Assembly (NCBI GenBank): GCA_963650165.1 | Contig: CAVJKX010000002.1 | Location: forward strand, 1-64,000 | Origin: F23-B02 sp963650165 | GTDB lineage: Bacteria > Bacillota > Clostridia > Oscillospirales > Oscillospiraceae | Reading direction: 5' to 3' | Length of the DNA: 64,000 nt | Shown here: one piece after another, positions 49,531 to 58,341 of the stretch | Layout: every line of letters starts with the position of its first letter | How positions within the stretch are numbered: position 1 is the first letter of the stretch | Notes under the pieces: model-generated | The model's input: the letters and a program-made list of their open reading frames with translations, nothing else | Told to the model about the DNA's origin: nothing | The model's database searches: none | Made by a program: the position numbers and the translations under genes

Positions 49531-50847
49531 ATGCATCTTGCCGTATTCGGCCTGTTTGCTGCCGCGCTTATAGTCTGCATAATATTCGGTATTTCGATAA
49601 TATACGCGCTGCTGGCCGGGCTTTTGATATTTTCCCTGTGCGCATTCAAAATGGGGCACGGGTCAAAAGAGGTACTTATAATGATGTTAAACGGCGTAAA
49701 AACCGCAAAAAACGTCATTTTGAACCTTATCATGATAGGTATGCTCACGGCGCTGTGGCGCGCCGCCGGAACGATACCGACGATCATATGCTATGCGTCC
49801 TCGCTCGTGCATCCGCAGACGGTCGTGCTGATGAGCTTTCTTTTAAACTGCGGCGTATCCATGCTCACCGGAACGGCCTTCGGCACGTCGGCGACGATGG
49901 GCGTTATCAGCATGACCATGGGGCTTGCCATGGGCGCGGAGCCCGTGCTGCTCGGCGGCGCGATAATCTCGGGCGCGTATTTCGGCGACAGAGCCTCGCC
50001 TATGTCCACGAGTGCGCTGCTCATAAGCGAGCTTACGGAGACTAACGTTTTCACAAACATACGCGCCATGCTGCACCGCTCGCTGGTTCCATTTATCGCC
50101 TGCCTCGTGATCTACGGTCTCGCCGGTGTGTTTCTTCACACTGGCGGCGACGCGCCGGAGTTTGAAAGCATATTTTCGCGCGAGGTTGAGCTGCACCGGC
50201 TGTGCCTTATCCCCGCGCTTCTTGTAATAGTGATGTCGCTGTTTAAGATACGCGTGCAGATAACTCTGTCGCTGAGTATAATAACGTCGGCAATAATCTG
50301 CGCTGCATTGCAGCATGAGAGCGCCTATTCGATACTGAGCTATGTCCTGGGAGGCTTTCACGCGCAGGATTATCAGGTCGCGGCACTGCTCGACGGCGGC
50401 GGCATAAGCTCAATGCTCAGCTGCATAGCGATAATCATCATCTCATCCACCTATTCCGGCATTTTCTCCGGCACGGGAATGCTCGACGGGATAAGGCAGC
50501 ACATCGACTCGCTCGCCGCACGCACGGGAACATTCACCGCTGTGCTCGCAGCGTCGGCAATGACCTCCGTCATAAGCTGCAGTCAGACGCTTGCCGTCAT
50601 GCTGACGCATCAGCTGTGCTGCGATACCGGCAGCGACAGGCAGCAGCTTGCGCTGTACATGGAGGATACGGTCATAGTCGTTGCGGCGCTCGTTCCGTGG
50701 TCTCTGGCCGGTGCGCTGCCGCTCGGCTCGATAGACGCACCGACCTCGAGCCTGCTTGCAGCCTGCTTTTTGTATCTGCTGCCGCTGTGGAGCATGTTCG
50801 GATCTGGAGCCGTTAAAAAGCATGTTAAGATACACGCCGAAAGCTAA
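49531..50847 (+). CDS. NhaC-family Na+/H+ antiporter-type transporter
   Basis: A 438-residue membrane protein with about eleven helices. NhaC features: NCGVSMLTGTAFGTSATMGVISMTMG, GAIISGAYFGDRASPMSTSALL and AASAMTSVISCSQTLAVMLTHQL. Family members exchange sodium or an organic solute for protons. The divergent LysR gene suggests a small-molecule substrate. The start follows GAGGTG. Different from the lysine-riboswitch-controlled paralogue at 51.5 kb. Confidence 0.85.
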   Translation: MHLAVFGLFAAALIVCIIFGISIIYALLAGLLIFSLCAFKMGHGSKEVLIMMLNGVKTAKNVILNLIMIGMLTALWRAAGTIPTIICYASSLVHPQTVVLMSFLLNCGVSMLTGTAFGTSATMGVISMTMGLAMGAEPVLLGGAIISGAYFGDRASPMSTSALLISELTETNVFTNIRAMLHRSLVPFIACLVIYGLAGVFLHTGGDAPEFESIFSREVELHRLCLIPALLVIVMSLFKIRVQITLSLSIITSAIICAALQHESAYSILSYVLGGFHAQDYQVAALLDGGGISSMLSCIAIIIISSTYSGIFSGTGMLDGIRQHIDSLAARTGTFTAVLAASAMTSVISCSQTLAVMLTHQLCCDTGSDRQQLALYMEDTVIVVAALVPWSLAGALPLGSIDAPTSSLLAACFLYLLPLWSMFGSGAVKKHVKIHAES

Positions 50848-50863
50848 GGCTTCCGGCGTGTAT
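50830..50863. terminator. Terminator shared by the NhaC-type gene and the C39-type gene
   Basis: ATACACGCCG and CGGCGTGTAT arms with a partly paired centre (AAGC/GCTT), overlapping the stop of the NhaC-type gene. Confidence 0.75.
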
Positions 50864-50879
50864 TATTTCGGATCGGATT

Positions 50880-51485
50880 TCAGACTTTTATTACGGCGAC
50901 GGCCTGCTTATGCTGCTTTATGTAACGGTCCTCTACGGTCGCCCTGTCATATGCTGCGATGCCGTTGTTGTTCCACGGATCGTTGAATATGTAATGCTCG
51001 TCGTCGTAGCCGACAAGGAGCATGCAGTGCTCGTTTGAAAGCCATGTGAAGCGCTCGCCCGTATCGCCGATCGTCCAGCTTGGGCCGACGATTATGTCTC
51101 TGAGGTCTATCGTCGCCCAGAGCGCGACCGGCATATCCCTGTCGATATAGCGGCGCAGCAGATACTCAATGCCGCTTCCCGTTTCGTCGATCACGCGGTA
51201 AGCGTCTCCGAGCACGCGCTGCATTGATCTCTGAATGACGGGCGCATAGCAGCCCATGGCGTCCTTATCGTAGGGATCTCCGACGAACTTTTCGTAGGGG
51301 CTCGGGCCGTACAGGACGCCGTCACGCTCGGTGAAAGGCTCCTTTTCGAGATAGTTGTCGATAAAATCGTAAATGGATATATCGCAGCCGAGGTACTGAA
51401 GGAGCATGACCGCGGTTACGCTCTCGCAGCCGGTGAAGGCTCCGCCGCCGGTCTGATCTATATACGGTACGTCTATCTTCTTCAT
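50880..51485 (-). CDS. C39-type cysteine peptidase-like protein
   Basis: A 201-residue Peptidase_C39_2-like protein. Catalytic Cys is in DQTGGGAFTGCESVTAVMLL, His in LSNEHCMLLVGYDDEHY and the last residue of the triad in FNDPWNN. There is no signal peptide or membrane helix, although most relatives are exported. It follows the lysine-riboswitch-controlled transporter by three bases, so it is probably in that transcript. Substrate unknown. Confidence 0.8.
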   Translation of the reverse strand: MKKIDVPYIDQTGGGAFTGCESVTAVMLLQYLGCDISIYDFIDNYLEKEPFTERDGVLYGPSPYEKFVGDPYDKDAMGCYAPVIQRSMQRVLGDAYRVIDETGSGIEYLLRRYIDRDMPVALWATIDLRDIIVGPSWTIGDTGERFTWLSNEHCMLLVGYDDEHYIFNDPWNNNGIAAYDRATVEDRYIKQHKQAVAVIKV

Positions 51486-51488
51486 TGC

Positions 51489-53045
51489 TTACGCGGCATC
51501 CGCTGCCTTCTTGCCGTTCGATACCCTGTAAAGCACCAGGATCACTGCCAGCATCAGCACTACGGAGATCGGCAGAGCAATGTACCAGTGCTTTACGGCG
51601 CCTGCGATGATGTAGCTCACGGCAGACACGGCGATGACGGGGATGGCATACTGCATCTGGGTTTCAACGTGGTTGATGTGATTGCACTGCGCGCCGGCGG
51701 AGGACATGATGGTGGTATCGGAGATGGGCGAAATGTGGTCGCCGCAGACGGCGCCGGCCATGGTAGCGGAGATGCAGATGGTCATGACCTCGGGAACGCT
51801 CGAGCACATGGGAACGATGATCGGGATGAGAATGCCCATGGTGCCCCAGGAGGTGCCGGTGGAGAAGCCCAGCAGGCAGGCAATGAGGAATACCGCGACG
51901 GGCAGGAGCACGCTGAGTGCCGTGCTGTTCTCGAAAAGACCCTGCACAAAGGAGCCGATATCGAGCTGATCGACCAGACCCTTGAGCGTCCACGCAAAGA
52001 TCAGAACGGTGATGGCGGGGATCATGACCTTGAAGCCCTCGACCAGGCAGCCGATAAACTCGCGTGCGCTGACGATCTTGCGGGGGATGTACAGTATGGC
52101 CATGACTATGACGGTCATGAACGTTGCGAATACAAGCGAGAGGCTTGCGGAGCAGTTTGCGAAGGCATCGACAATATTATCGGCGCCGCTCTGATAGCCG
52201 GTGAGGACCATGGCAAACACCGCAGTGGCGATAAGCACGACGATAGGGATAATAAGATCGGATACGCGGCCTCTGCTGCTGCCTTCCTGCTCGGACTGCT
52301 CCATATCCCTGAACTCCTCCCCGCCGGAGGTGAAGAGGTCACCCCTGGCCGCGTTGAGCTCATGGATGCGCATCTTGCCGAAGTCGATGAGGAAAATGCT
52401 TGTGAACACGACCATGATAAGGGTCAGAATAGCGTAGAAGTTATACGGTATGGCGGCGCAGAACATCTGGAAGCCGTTTATATCGTAGCCCTCGGGAATA
52501 TAGCTGCTTACGGCAGCCGCCCAGCTCGACACCGGTGCAAGGATGCACACGGGCGCTGCGGTTGCGTCAATGATATACGCAAGCTTTGCGCGGGATACCT
52601 TGTATTCGTCGGTGATCGGGCGCATGATGTTGCCGACGGTCAGGCAGTTGAAGTAATCGTCGACGAAGATCAGAATGCCGAGAGCCGTTGTGGAGAGCAT
52701 GGCGCCTCTCTTGCTCTTTATGCGGCGGCTTGCCCAAGCGCCGTAGGCCTTGGATGCGCCGGACTTCGCCAGCAGGACGATTATCATGCCCAGCAGGGCA
52801 TCGAATATCAGGATATTAAGATCCATGTTGTCGGCCATGGAGCCGAACAGCTTTTCAAAGCTGCCCCATGCGACATTGCCGACCGACGGCCACAGCCCGA
52901 GACCCTCGGGAACCAGTGAAACCGCAACGAACACAGCCGCCAGAAAACATCCGGCAAACAGTGAGCTGTAAACTTCCTTTGTTATCAGCGCAAGAACAAT
53001 TGCGACAAGCGGCGGGACTATAGCCCATGCTGTTCCGATAAACAT
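51489..53045 (-). CDS. NhaC-family transporter, probable lysine importer (LysW-like)
   Basis: A 518-residue membrane protein with about twelve helices. NhaC motifs: GCFLAAVFVAVSLV, IFVDDYFNCLTVGNIMRPITDEY, LGFSTGTSWGTMGILIPI and GDHISPISDTTIMSSAGAQCNHINHVETQM. The start at 53045 (MFIGTAWAIVPP) follows GGAGG. A lysine riboswitch with a terminator-type switch precedes it, and riboswitch-controlled NhaC-type genes have been predicted to import lysine (LysW). The function is thus inferred from regulation. Confidence 0.85.
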   Translation of the reverse strand: MFIGTAWAIVPPLVAIVLALITKEVYSSLFAGCFLAAVFVAVSLVPEGLGLWPSVGNVAWGSFEKLFGSMADNMDLNILIFDALLGMIIVLLAKSGASKAYGAWASRRIKSKRGAMLSTTALGILIFVDDYFNCLTVGNIMRPITDEYKVSRAKLAYIIDATAAPVCILAPVSSWAAAVSSYIPEGYDINGFQMFCAAIPYNFYAILTLIMVVFTSIFLIDFGKMRIHELNAARGDLFTSGGEEFRDMEQSEQEGSSRGRVSDLIIPIVVLIATAVFAMVLTGYQSGADNIVDAFANCSASLSLVFATFMTVIVMAILYIPRKIVSAREFIGCLVEGFKVMIPAITVLIFAWTLKGLVDQLDIGSFVQGLFENSTALSVLLPVAVFLIACLLGFSTGTSWGTMGILIPIIVPMCSSVPEVMTICISATMAGAVCGDHISPISDTTIMSSAGAQCNHINHVETQMQYAIPVIAVSAVSYIIAGAVKHWYIALPISVVLMLAVILVLYRVSNGKKAADAA

Positions 53046-53091
53046 AGCGTAAATACCTCCACAACAGAATTTTTCGGTGAGAATGACAAAA

Positions 53092-53119
53092 TCGTGCCGC
53101 ACATGTATATGCGGCACGA
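53092..53119 (-). terminator. Switch terminator of the lysine riboswitch
   Basis: TCGTGCCGCA-TATACATG-TGCGGCACGA followed by TTTTG on the minus strand, between aptamer and gene. It should form when lysine is bound. Confidence 0.8.
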
Positions 53120-53147
53120 CTGAAAATCACTTCTGCAAAAAATCTGT

Positions 53148-53314
53148 TTATGCAAAGCTCTCCACAACCGTGACAGTGCGTACCATGTTCTGGCACACCC
53201 CAGAAGCCTGACCTGACAGAGAACAGACATCTTCGGCGGAGCTTCCTTTCCGTTTTCCGTGCTGCCACACTCTTAATGAAAACGTACTGATAAGCGCCGC
53301 GCCTCTTAGCATAA
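53148..53314 (-). promoter_or_regulatory. Lysine riboswitch (L-box)
   Basis: Minus-strand elements in order: P1 TTATGC, AGAGGCGCG, AGTA, GGAAAGGAAGCTCCGCCGAAG (split GGAAAGGAAGCTCC and GCCGAAG), CTGGGG, ACTGTCA, TGTGGAGAGCT, closing P1 GCATAA. These are the conserved positions of the class. It precedes the terminator hairpin and the NhaC-type gene. Confidence 0.93.
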
Positions 53315-53340
53315 CATGAATCGGGCGATATGTTGGGATG

Positions 53341-53369
53341 ATAATATCACCATGCTCCCTTCAAGTCAA
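53341..53369 (-). promoter_or_regulatory. Promoter of the lysine-riboswitch unit
   Basis: TTGACT (53369-53364), 17-bp spacer, TATTAT (53346-53341), directly upstream of the L-box. Confidence 0.8.
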
Positions 53370-53458
53370 TTATTAATTCACCGTTTCTTCATATATCGTC
53401 GTTCTTCACAATGCATCAGCGCTCTGCGCCCGCATGATTGTACATTTGAGCATGAAAA

Positions 53459-53482
53459 AACGCCGGGCATCAGCCCGGCGTT
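53459..53482 (-). terminator. Terminator of pta
   Basis: AACGCCGGGC-TGAT-GCCCGGCGTT with six T residues behind it on the minus strand. Confidence 0.88.
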
Positions 53483-53496
53483 AATATTATGTAAAC

Positions 53497-54495
53497 TTAC
53501 TTGAGTGCTGCGGTGATGATGGACATCTGGTAGACTTCCTCTGCGTTGCAGCCGCGGGAGAGGTCGTTGATGGGAGCGTTCAGGCCCTGAAGGATAGGAC
53601 CGTAGGCCGCGAAGCCGCCGAGGCGTGCCGCGATCTTGTAGCCGATGTTGCCGGACTGGATCTCGGGGAAGATGAAGGTGTTTGCATAGCCCGCAACGGG
53701 AGAGCCGGGGAACTTGAGCTGGCCGACAACGGGAGAAACGGCAGCATCAAACTGCATCTCACCGTCGATCTTGAGCTCGGGAGCGAGCTTCTTTGCTTCA
53801 GCGGTTGCATTGCGGACGAGATCGACATTTGCGCCCTTGCCGCTGCCCTTGGTGGAGTAAGACAGCATAGCTACCTTCGGGTCAACGCCGAAGATCTTTG
53901 CGGTCTCGGCCGTTGCAATTGCGACCTCGGCCAGCTTCTGTGCTGCGGTGAAGGTGACGTTGCCTTCCTTGTCCACATTGTCCTGATAGTCGATGTTGAT
54001 CGCGCAGTCGCCCATTGCGAGGGTCTCGTCGCCGCGGATCATGATAAAGCAGGAGGACACGAGGTGTGCGCCCTTCTTGGTCTTTACGAGCTGGAGTGCC
54101 GGACGGACGGTATCGGCGGTGGAATAGGTTGCGCCGCCGAGCAGGCAGTCGGCAACGCCCATCTTGACGAGCATGGTGCCGAAGTAGTTGCCCTTTGCCA
54201 GAGATGCGCGGCACTCCTCGGGGCTCATCTTGCCCTTGCGCAGTGCGACCATCTCCTCGACCATTGCGTCCATGCCCTCGTAGGTGGCAGGATCAAGGAT
54301 CTCAAGACCGTCGATATCAAAGCCGCCCTTTGCGGCCGCCGCCTTCACCTCGTCAACATTGCCGACAAGGATCGGAGTCAGGAAGCCGTCCTTCTTCAGA
54401 CGTGCGGCAGACTCGAGAATGCGTGCGTCGCTGCCTTCGGTGTAGACGATCTTTCTCGGATCGTTCCTGAGAATTTCAATAAGATTTTCAAACAT
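53497..54495 (-). CDS. pta: Phosphate acetyltransferase
   Basis: A 332-residue Pta: IVYTEGSDARILESAARL, MLVKMGVADCLLGGATYSTADTVRPALQ, MLSYSTKGSGKGANVDLV, DGEMQFDAAVSP and FIFPEIQSGNIGYKIAARLGG. It interconverts acetyl-CoA and acetyl phosphate in fermentation. The start at 54495 (MFENLIEIL) follows GGAGG. No ackA lies in the window. Confidence 0.95.
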   Translation of the reverse strand: MFENLIEILRNDPRKIVYTEGSDARILESAARLKKDGFLTPILVGNVDEVKAAAAKGGFDIDGLEILDPATYEGMDAMVEEMVALRKGKMSPEECRASLAKGNYFGTMLVKMGVADCLLGGATYSTADTVRPALQLVKTKKGAHLVSSCFIMIRGDETLAMGDCAINIDYQDNVDKEGNVTFTAAQKLAEVAIATAETAKIFGVDPKVAMLSYSTKGSGKGANVDLVRNATAEAKKLAPELKIDGEMQFDAAVSPVVGQLKFPGSPVAGYANTFIFPEIQSGNIGYKIAARLGGFAAYGPILQGLNAPINDLSRGCNAEEVYQMSIITAALK

Positions 54496-54547
54496 TTTAT
54501 TTTCCTCCATTAATGCGGCATTTTGGCCGCAAAAAATTCCGAATAAC

Positions 54548-54576
54548 ACTTTATCACTCCCGCGAAAATTTTTCAA
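54548..54576 (-). promoter_or_regulatory. pta promoter
   Basis: TTGAAA (54576-54571), 17-bp spacer, TAAAGT (54553-54548). Confidence 0.65.
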
Positions 54577-54595
54577 GTATTTAGACCGATTTCTA

Positions 54596-54624
54596 TTTAC
54601 AAACCGTATTTTCGTATGTATAAT
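54596..54624 (+). promoter_or_regulatory. Promoter of the XRE-lepA unit
   Basis: TTTACA (54596-54601), 17-bp spacer, TATAAT (54619-54624), 40 bp before the XRE start and divergent from the pta promoter. Confidence 0.8.
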
Positions 54625-54663
54625 ATACAAACTGTAATCATTTTGGGGAGAGATATTAATATA

Positions 54664-54984
54664 ATGAACGAATATGATAAAAAGGACTTCGCGCAGATAC
54701 TTTCCGAGCTGCGCCGCTCCGCGAGACTGAGCCAGCGCAAGGTGGCCGCCGATCTGGGCATAAGCCAGGCGCTTTTGAGCCACTACGAAAACGGGGCGCG
54801 TGAGCCCGGTCTCAGCTTTGTCTGCCGTGTGTGCGATTATTATAATGTAACGGCCGACTATCTGCTCGGACGCTCACCGAATCCCGACGGTGTGGACAGG
54901 AGCGCGGATATAGCGCGCGTGTTCGTCGCGGAAATGCGCAGCCTTGCAAACAAGACGGAAGCCGCTTTGGAGGAACTGACATGA
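54664..54984 (+). CDS. XRE-family regulator upstream of lepA
   Basis: A 106-residue protein with an N-terminal XRE helix-turn-helix (FAQILSELRRSARLSQRKVAADLGISQALLSHYENGAREPG) and a short helical C-terminus. The ATG at 54664 follows GGGGAGAG at a slightly long distance. It overlaps lepA by 4 bp, and is divergent from pta. Its target is unknown. Confidence 0.85.
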   Translation: MNEYDKKDFAQILSELRRSARLSQRKVAADLGISQALLSHYENGAREPGLSFVCRVCDYYNVTADYLLGRSPNPDGVDRSADIARVFVAEMRSLANKTEAALEELT

Positions 54985-56786
54985 CACCTCAGGATCATAT
55001 AAGAAACTTTTCGATAATCGCGCACATCGACCACGGCAAGAGCACGCTCTCGGACAGGCTCATCGAGCTGTGCGGTGCGGTCGAGGAGCGCATAATGGAA
55101 GATCAGATCCTCGACAACATGGAGCTTGAGCGCGAGCGCGGCATTACGATAAAGGCGCGCGCCGTCGGCCTCAGCTACAAGGCCAAGGACGGTCAGACAT
55201 ACGTTTTAAACCTCATCGACACGCCGGGACACGTTGACTTCAACTATGAGGTAAGCCGTTCGCTGGCAGCCTGCGAGGGTGCGGTGCTTGTCGTTGACGC
55301 GTCGCAGGGCGTCGAGGCGCAGACGCTTGCGAACACCTATCTTGCACTGGACGCAGAGCTTGAGATACTGCCCGTTATAAACAAGATTGACCTCCCTGCC
55401 GCCGATCCGAAGCGCGTAAAGCAGGAGATCGAGGACATAATCGGCATCCTTGCCATGGACGCACCGGAGATCAGCGCGAAAAACGGCATAAATATCGAGG
55501 CTGTGCTCGACGATATCGTCGCAAACGTGCCGGCCCCGACGGGCGACGTGAACGCGCCTTTGAAGGCACTGATATTCGACAGCCAGTACGACAGCTACCG
55601 CGGCGTTATCGTTTTCATGCGCATTGTCGACGGCCGCATAGCCAAGGGGACGGAGGTGCTGCTGCACTCGACGGGCGCAAAGTACAGCGTTCTCGAGGTC
55701 GGACACATGCGCCCGATGGGTCTTGAGCCCTGCGCGGAGCTCACGGCCGGCGACGTCGGCTATTTCACGGCGTCTATCAAAAACGTCGCCGACACCCAGG
55801 TCGGCGATACCGTGACGACCGCCGCAAATCCCTGCGCCGAGCCTCTGCCCGGCTACCGTCCTGCTCGCGCGATGGTCTACTGCGGCATATACACCGAGGA
55901 CGGCAGCAAATATCCCGACCTGCGCGACGCGCTGGAAAAGCTCCAGCTCAATGACGCTTCCCTGTCGTTCGAGCCCGAAAGCTCCGCGGCACTCGGCTTC
56001 GGCTTCCGCTGCGGCTTCCTCGGCATGCTGCACATGGAGGTCATTCAGGAGCGCCTCGAGCGCGAGTTTGACCTTGACCTCGTGACTACCCTGCCGAGCG
56101 TAATATACAAAGTCGTAAAGACCGACGGCGGCATCGTCATGGTCGATAACCCCCACAACTACCCCGACCCCGGCGTTATCGAGCACGCGGAGGAGCCCTA
56201 TGTCAAGGTGTCGATCATAACGCCCAACGACTATGTAGGCAACATCATGCCCCTGTGCCAGGACAGGCGCGGCGAATACAAGGACATGCAGTATCTCGAC
56301 TCGCACCTTGTCGAGCTGCGCTATGAGATGCCGCTAAACGAAATAATCTACGACTTTTTCGATACACTCAAGGCACGCACGAAGGGCTACGCCTCGCTCG
56401 ACTATGAGCTGAGCGAATACAAGCCCTCGGAGCTTGTGAAGGTAGACATGCTTTTAAACGGCGATCAGGTCGATGCCCTCAGCTTCATTGCGCACAAGGA
56501 TAAGGCCTATCCGAGAGCGCGCAAGCTGTGCGAAAAGCTCAAGGATAATATCCCCCGCCAGCTCTTTGAGATACCCATTCAGGCTGCCATAGGCGGCAAG
56601 ATCATCGCACGCGAGACCGTCAAGGCTCTGCGCAAGGACGTTCTTGCAAAGTGCTACGGCGGCGACATTACGCGAAAGAAAAAGCTGCTTGAAAAGCAGA
56701 AGGAAGGCAAAAAGAAAATGCGTCAGCTCGGCACGGTTCAGATACCGACCGAAGCCTTCCTCGCCGTCCTCAAGCTCGACGAATAA
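54981..56786 (+). CDS. lepA: Elongation factor 4 (LepA)
   Basis: A 601-residue translational GTPase of normal length: G1 AHIDHGKSTLSDRL, RERGITIKARAV, DTPGHVDFNYEVSRSL, NKIDLP, then the EF4-specific C-terminal domain (ARKLCEKLKDNIPRQLFEIPIQAAIGGKIIARETVKALRKDV and CYGGDITRKKKLLEKQKEGKKKMRQLG). It back-translocates or rescues stalled ribosomes. Confidence 0.97.
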   Translation: MTPQDHIRNFSIIAHIDHGKSTLSDRLIELCGAVEERIMEDQILDNMELERERGITIKARAVGLSYKAKDGQTYVLNLIDTPGHVDFNYEVSRSLAACEGAVLVVDASQGVEAQTLANTYLALDAELEILPVINKIDLPAADPKRVKQEIEDIIGILAMDAPEISAKNGINIEAVLDDIVANVPAPTGDVNAPLKALIFDSQYDSYRGVIVFMRIVDGRIAKGTEVLLHSTGAKYSVLEVGHMRPMGLEPCAELTAGDVGYFTASIKNVADTQVGDTVTTAANPCAEPLPGYRPARAMVYCGIYTEDGSKYPDLRDALEKLQLNDASLSFEPESSAALGFGFRCGFLGMLHMEVIQERLEREFDLDLVTTLPSVIYKVVKTDGGIVMVDNPHNYPDPGVIEHAEEPYVKVSIITPNDYVGNIMPLCQDRRGEYKDMQYLDSHLVELRYEMPLNEIIYDFFDTLKARTKGYASLDYELSEYKPSELVKVDMLLNGDQVDALSFIAHKDKAYPRARKLCEKLKDNIPRQLFEIPIQAAIGGKIIARETVKALRKDVLAKCYGGDITRKKKLLEKQKEGKKKMRQLGTVQIPTEAFLAVLKLDE

Positions 56787-56790
56787 ACCT

Positions 56791-56816
56791 AAAGCCTCAC
56801 CTTCCGGTGGGGCTTT
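56791..56816 (+). terminator. lepA terminator
   Basis: AAAGCCtCACC-TTCC-GGTGgGGCTTT, starting four bases behind the lepA stop, followed by CAAATTTATT. Confidence 0.7.
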
Positions 56817-56827
56817 CAAATTTATTA

Positions 56828-57030
56828 CGGCCGGAGTCGGTGACGACTCCGGCCGCTTTGAAGGGGGGGTGTATCATATGCTCGTTAACAGGGAAATAGG
56901 AAGGGAGAATTACAAAACACAGCAAAAAACAGCTTTGACAATAAGGCTGCAACGAACATATTCTGAGCACATCTCAAGGCGCAGCTGTGGCAGGCAGCTT
57001 TGCTTCAAGGGCTCTACAGCTCAAATTATA
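56828..57030 (-). ncRNA. Candidate minus-strand small RNA
   Basis: A gene-free stretch between convergent lepA and the TMEM64-family gene holds a minus-strand promoter at 57052-57025 (TTGACA, 16 bp, TATAAT). A transcript of about 195 nt would end at the perfect hairpin CGGCCGGAGTCG-GTGA-CGACTCCGGCCG (56828-56855). The 5' end offers alternative pairings (GAGCTGTAG with ACAGCTGC, or AGCTG-CAGCT). No known RNA family was recognised. A 54-codon plus-strand ORF (56878-57042) overlaps; it has a G-run instead of a proper ribosome binding site. Confidence 0.35.
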
Positions 57031-57078
57031 GCATCATTTTAGCCTATGTCAATACATATTTATAAATATATTGATACA
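57025..57078 (-). promoter_or_regulatory. Near-consensus promoter with an inverted repeat at its -35 box
   Basis: TTGACA (57052-57047), 16-bp spacer, TATAAT (57030-57025). An imperfect palindrome (TGTCAATA...TTGATACA, 57047-57078) covers the -35 and upstream region, as a regulator site would. Confidence 0.55.
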
Positions 57079-57119
57079 TTATAGCATTTTCGTAATAAAT
57101 GCATTGAATTTTTTAAATA

Positions 57120-57815
57120 TTATTTTTGTTTTTCGTGCTTAGTGCATATGTGCTTATACAGCAGCAGGCCCGCAAGGCTTATGACGAGCGTCACGGCGAA
57201 TACTATGGCCGCAAACCAGTAGTTTGACGTGCCAAGCGCATCGCCGCCGACTGTCGAGGTCACGATCGCGGGCAGCCTTCCGAGCGAGCATATAAGCAGC
57301 CAGACGGAAAATTTGATATCGGTGAGCCCTGCGAAATAGCACAGGAGATCCTTCGGCGTTCCGGGGATCATGAAAATGACGAAAAAGATAAAATCGCGCT
57401 TCGGCGTTGTTTTCAAAAACCGTACCCTGCGCAGCTTGTCCTCGGTGAAAAATATCTCGACGAGCTTGGGGCCGAAGCGGCGCACGAGCAGAAACACCAT
57501 AACGCTGCCGAGAGTTGATGCCGCAAGGCACAGGAGCGTTCCCTCGACCGCGCCGAAGGCATAGCCCGCGGCGATCTCGAACGGTTCTCCCGGAAGCACG
57601 GCGATGACGATCTGAAGGATCACCATGCCGATATAGGCAAAGCGGCTGAGAACTCCGCTGCCGTTTACCCATTGGCGGAACTTTTCCGGCCGGGACGCAA
57701 AGCGCACGAGCGGAACGCCAGCATACCATATGATGAGCGCCGTTGCGGCGACGGCGATGGCTATCACCGCTATGCCGGCGTACTTCTGCTGTTTCCTTGT
57801 CAGATGCTTTTTCAT
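57120..57815 (-). CDS. TVP38/TMEM64 (DedA/VTT-domain) membrane protein
   Basis: A 231-residue integral membrane protein with about six hydrophobic segments. The VTT-domain signature is VIAVLPGEPFEIAAGYAFG and FVIFMIPGTPKDLLCYFAGL, plus LGRLPAIVTSTVGGDAL. Family members are linked to lipid scrambling or membrane homeostasis; the bacterial role is unsettled. The stop lies in AT-rich sequence facing the candidate small RNA. Confidence 0.9.
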   Translation of the reverse strand: MKKHLTRKQQKYAGIAVIAIAVAATALIIWYAGVPLVRFASRPEKFRQWVNGSGVLSRFAYIGMVILQIVIAVLPGEPFEIAAGYAFGAVEGTLLCLAASTLGSVMVFLLVRRFGPKLVEIFFTEDKLRRVRFLKTTPKRDFIFFVIFMIPGTPKDLLCYFAGLTDIKFSVWLLICSLGRLPAIVTSTVGGDALGTSNYWFAAIVFAVTLVISLAGLLLYKHICTKHEKQK

Positions 57816-57870
57816 TTCTTTTTACGAATAAGACCGGCCGTCCGGCCATATCATAACACGGGTGATAAAC

Positions 57871-58341
57871 ATGAAGATCAAGTGGAAAAAGCTCATTGCG
57901 AGCCTTGCCGTGCCGCTTGCCGCCGGCGGGCTCTCGGGGCTTATAACAAAGGATAACGTGATAATGTTCGAGCTTGTCACGAAGCCGCCGCTCGCGCCGC
58001 CGGCTTGGCTGTTTCCGGCTGTCTGGACGCTGCTGTATATCCTTATGGGACTTGCGTCCTGCACGGTTTGGGTTTCCGATGCACAGCCGAAGGTAAAGCG
58101 GCGCGGCGCCGTTTACTATGCGCTGTCACTCGTTCTCAACTTCTGCTGGCCGATTATTTTCTTTAATTTCGACAAATACCTCGCGGCCTTTATCTGCCTG
58201 TGCCTGCTGTGGATATCCGTGCTGCTGACGGCAGTGCAGTTTCGCAGGGCAGACGGCAGAGCCGGACGGCTCATGCTTCCCTACCTTCTGTGGGTCACGT
58301 TCGCGGGATATCTGAATATGGGCATTTATTTGCTTAACTGA
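57871..58341 (+). CDS. tspO: TspO/MBR-family membrane protein
   Basis: A 156-residue five-helix TspO: SLAVPLAAGGLSGLITKDN, KPPLAPPAWLFPAVWTLLYILMGLASCTVW, LNFCWPIIFFNFDKYLAAF and PYLLWVTFAGYLNMGIYLLN. It binds tetrapyrroles and sterol-like ligands. The ATG at 57871 (MKIKWKK) follows GGGTG. It converges with the aldolase gene and overlaps its end by 16 bp. Confidence 0.93.
   Translation: MKIKWKKLIASLAVPLAAGGLSGLITKDNVIMFELVTKPPLAPPAWLFPAVWTLLYILMGLASCTVWVSDAQPKVKRRGAVYYALSLVLNFCWPIIFFNFDKYLAAFICLCLLWISVLLTAVQFRRADGRAGRLMLPYLLWVTFAGYLNMGIYLLN

Noticed and set aside
51588..52919. 443-residue plus-strand frame
   Set aside because: Antisense shadow of the lysine-riboswitch-controlled transporter; composition (His, Asp, Gly rich) is that of a shadow.
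56878..57042. 54-codon plus-strand ORF MLVNREIGRENYK...
   Set aside because: Preceded by a G-run and not by a convincing ribosome binding site, and it overlaps an opposing near-consensus promoter; kept only as an alternative to the small RNA candidate.
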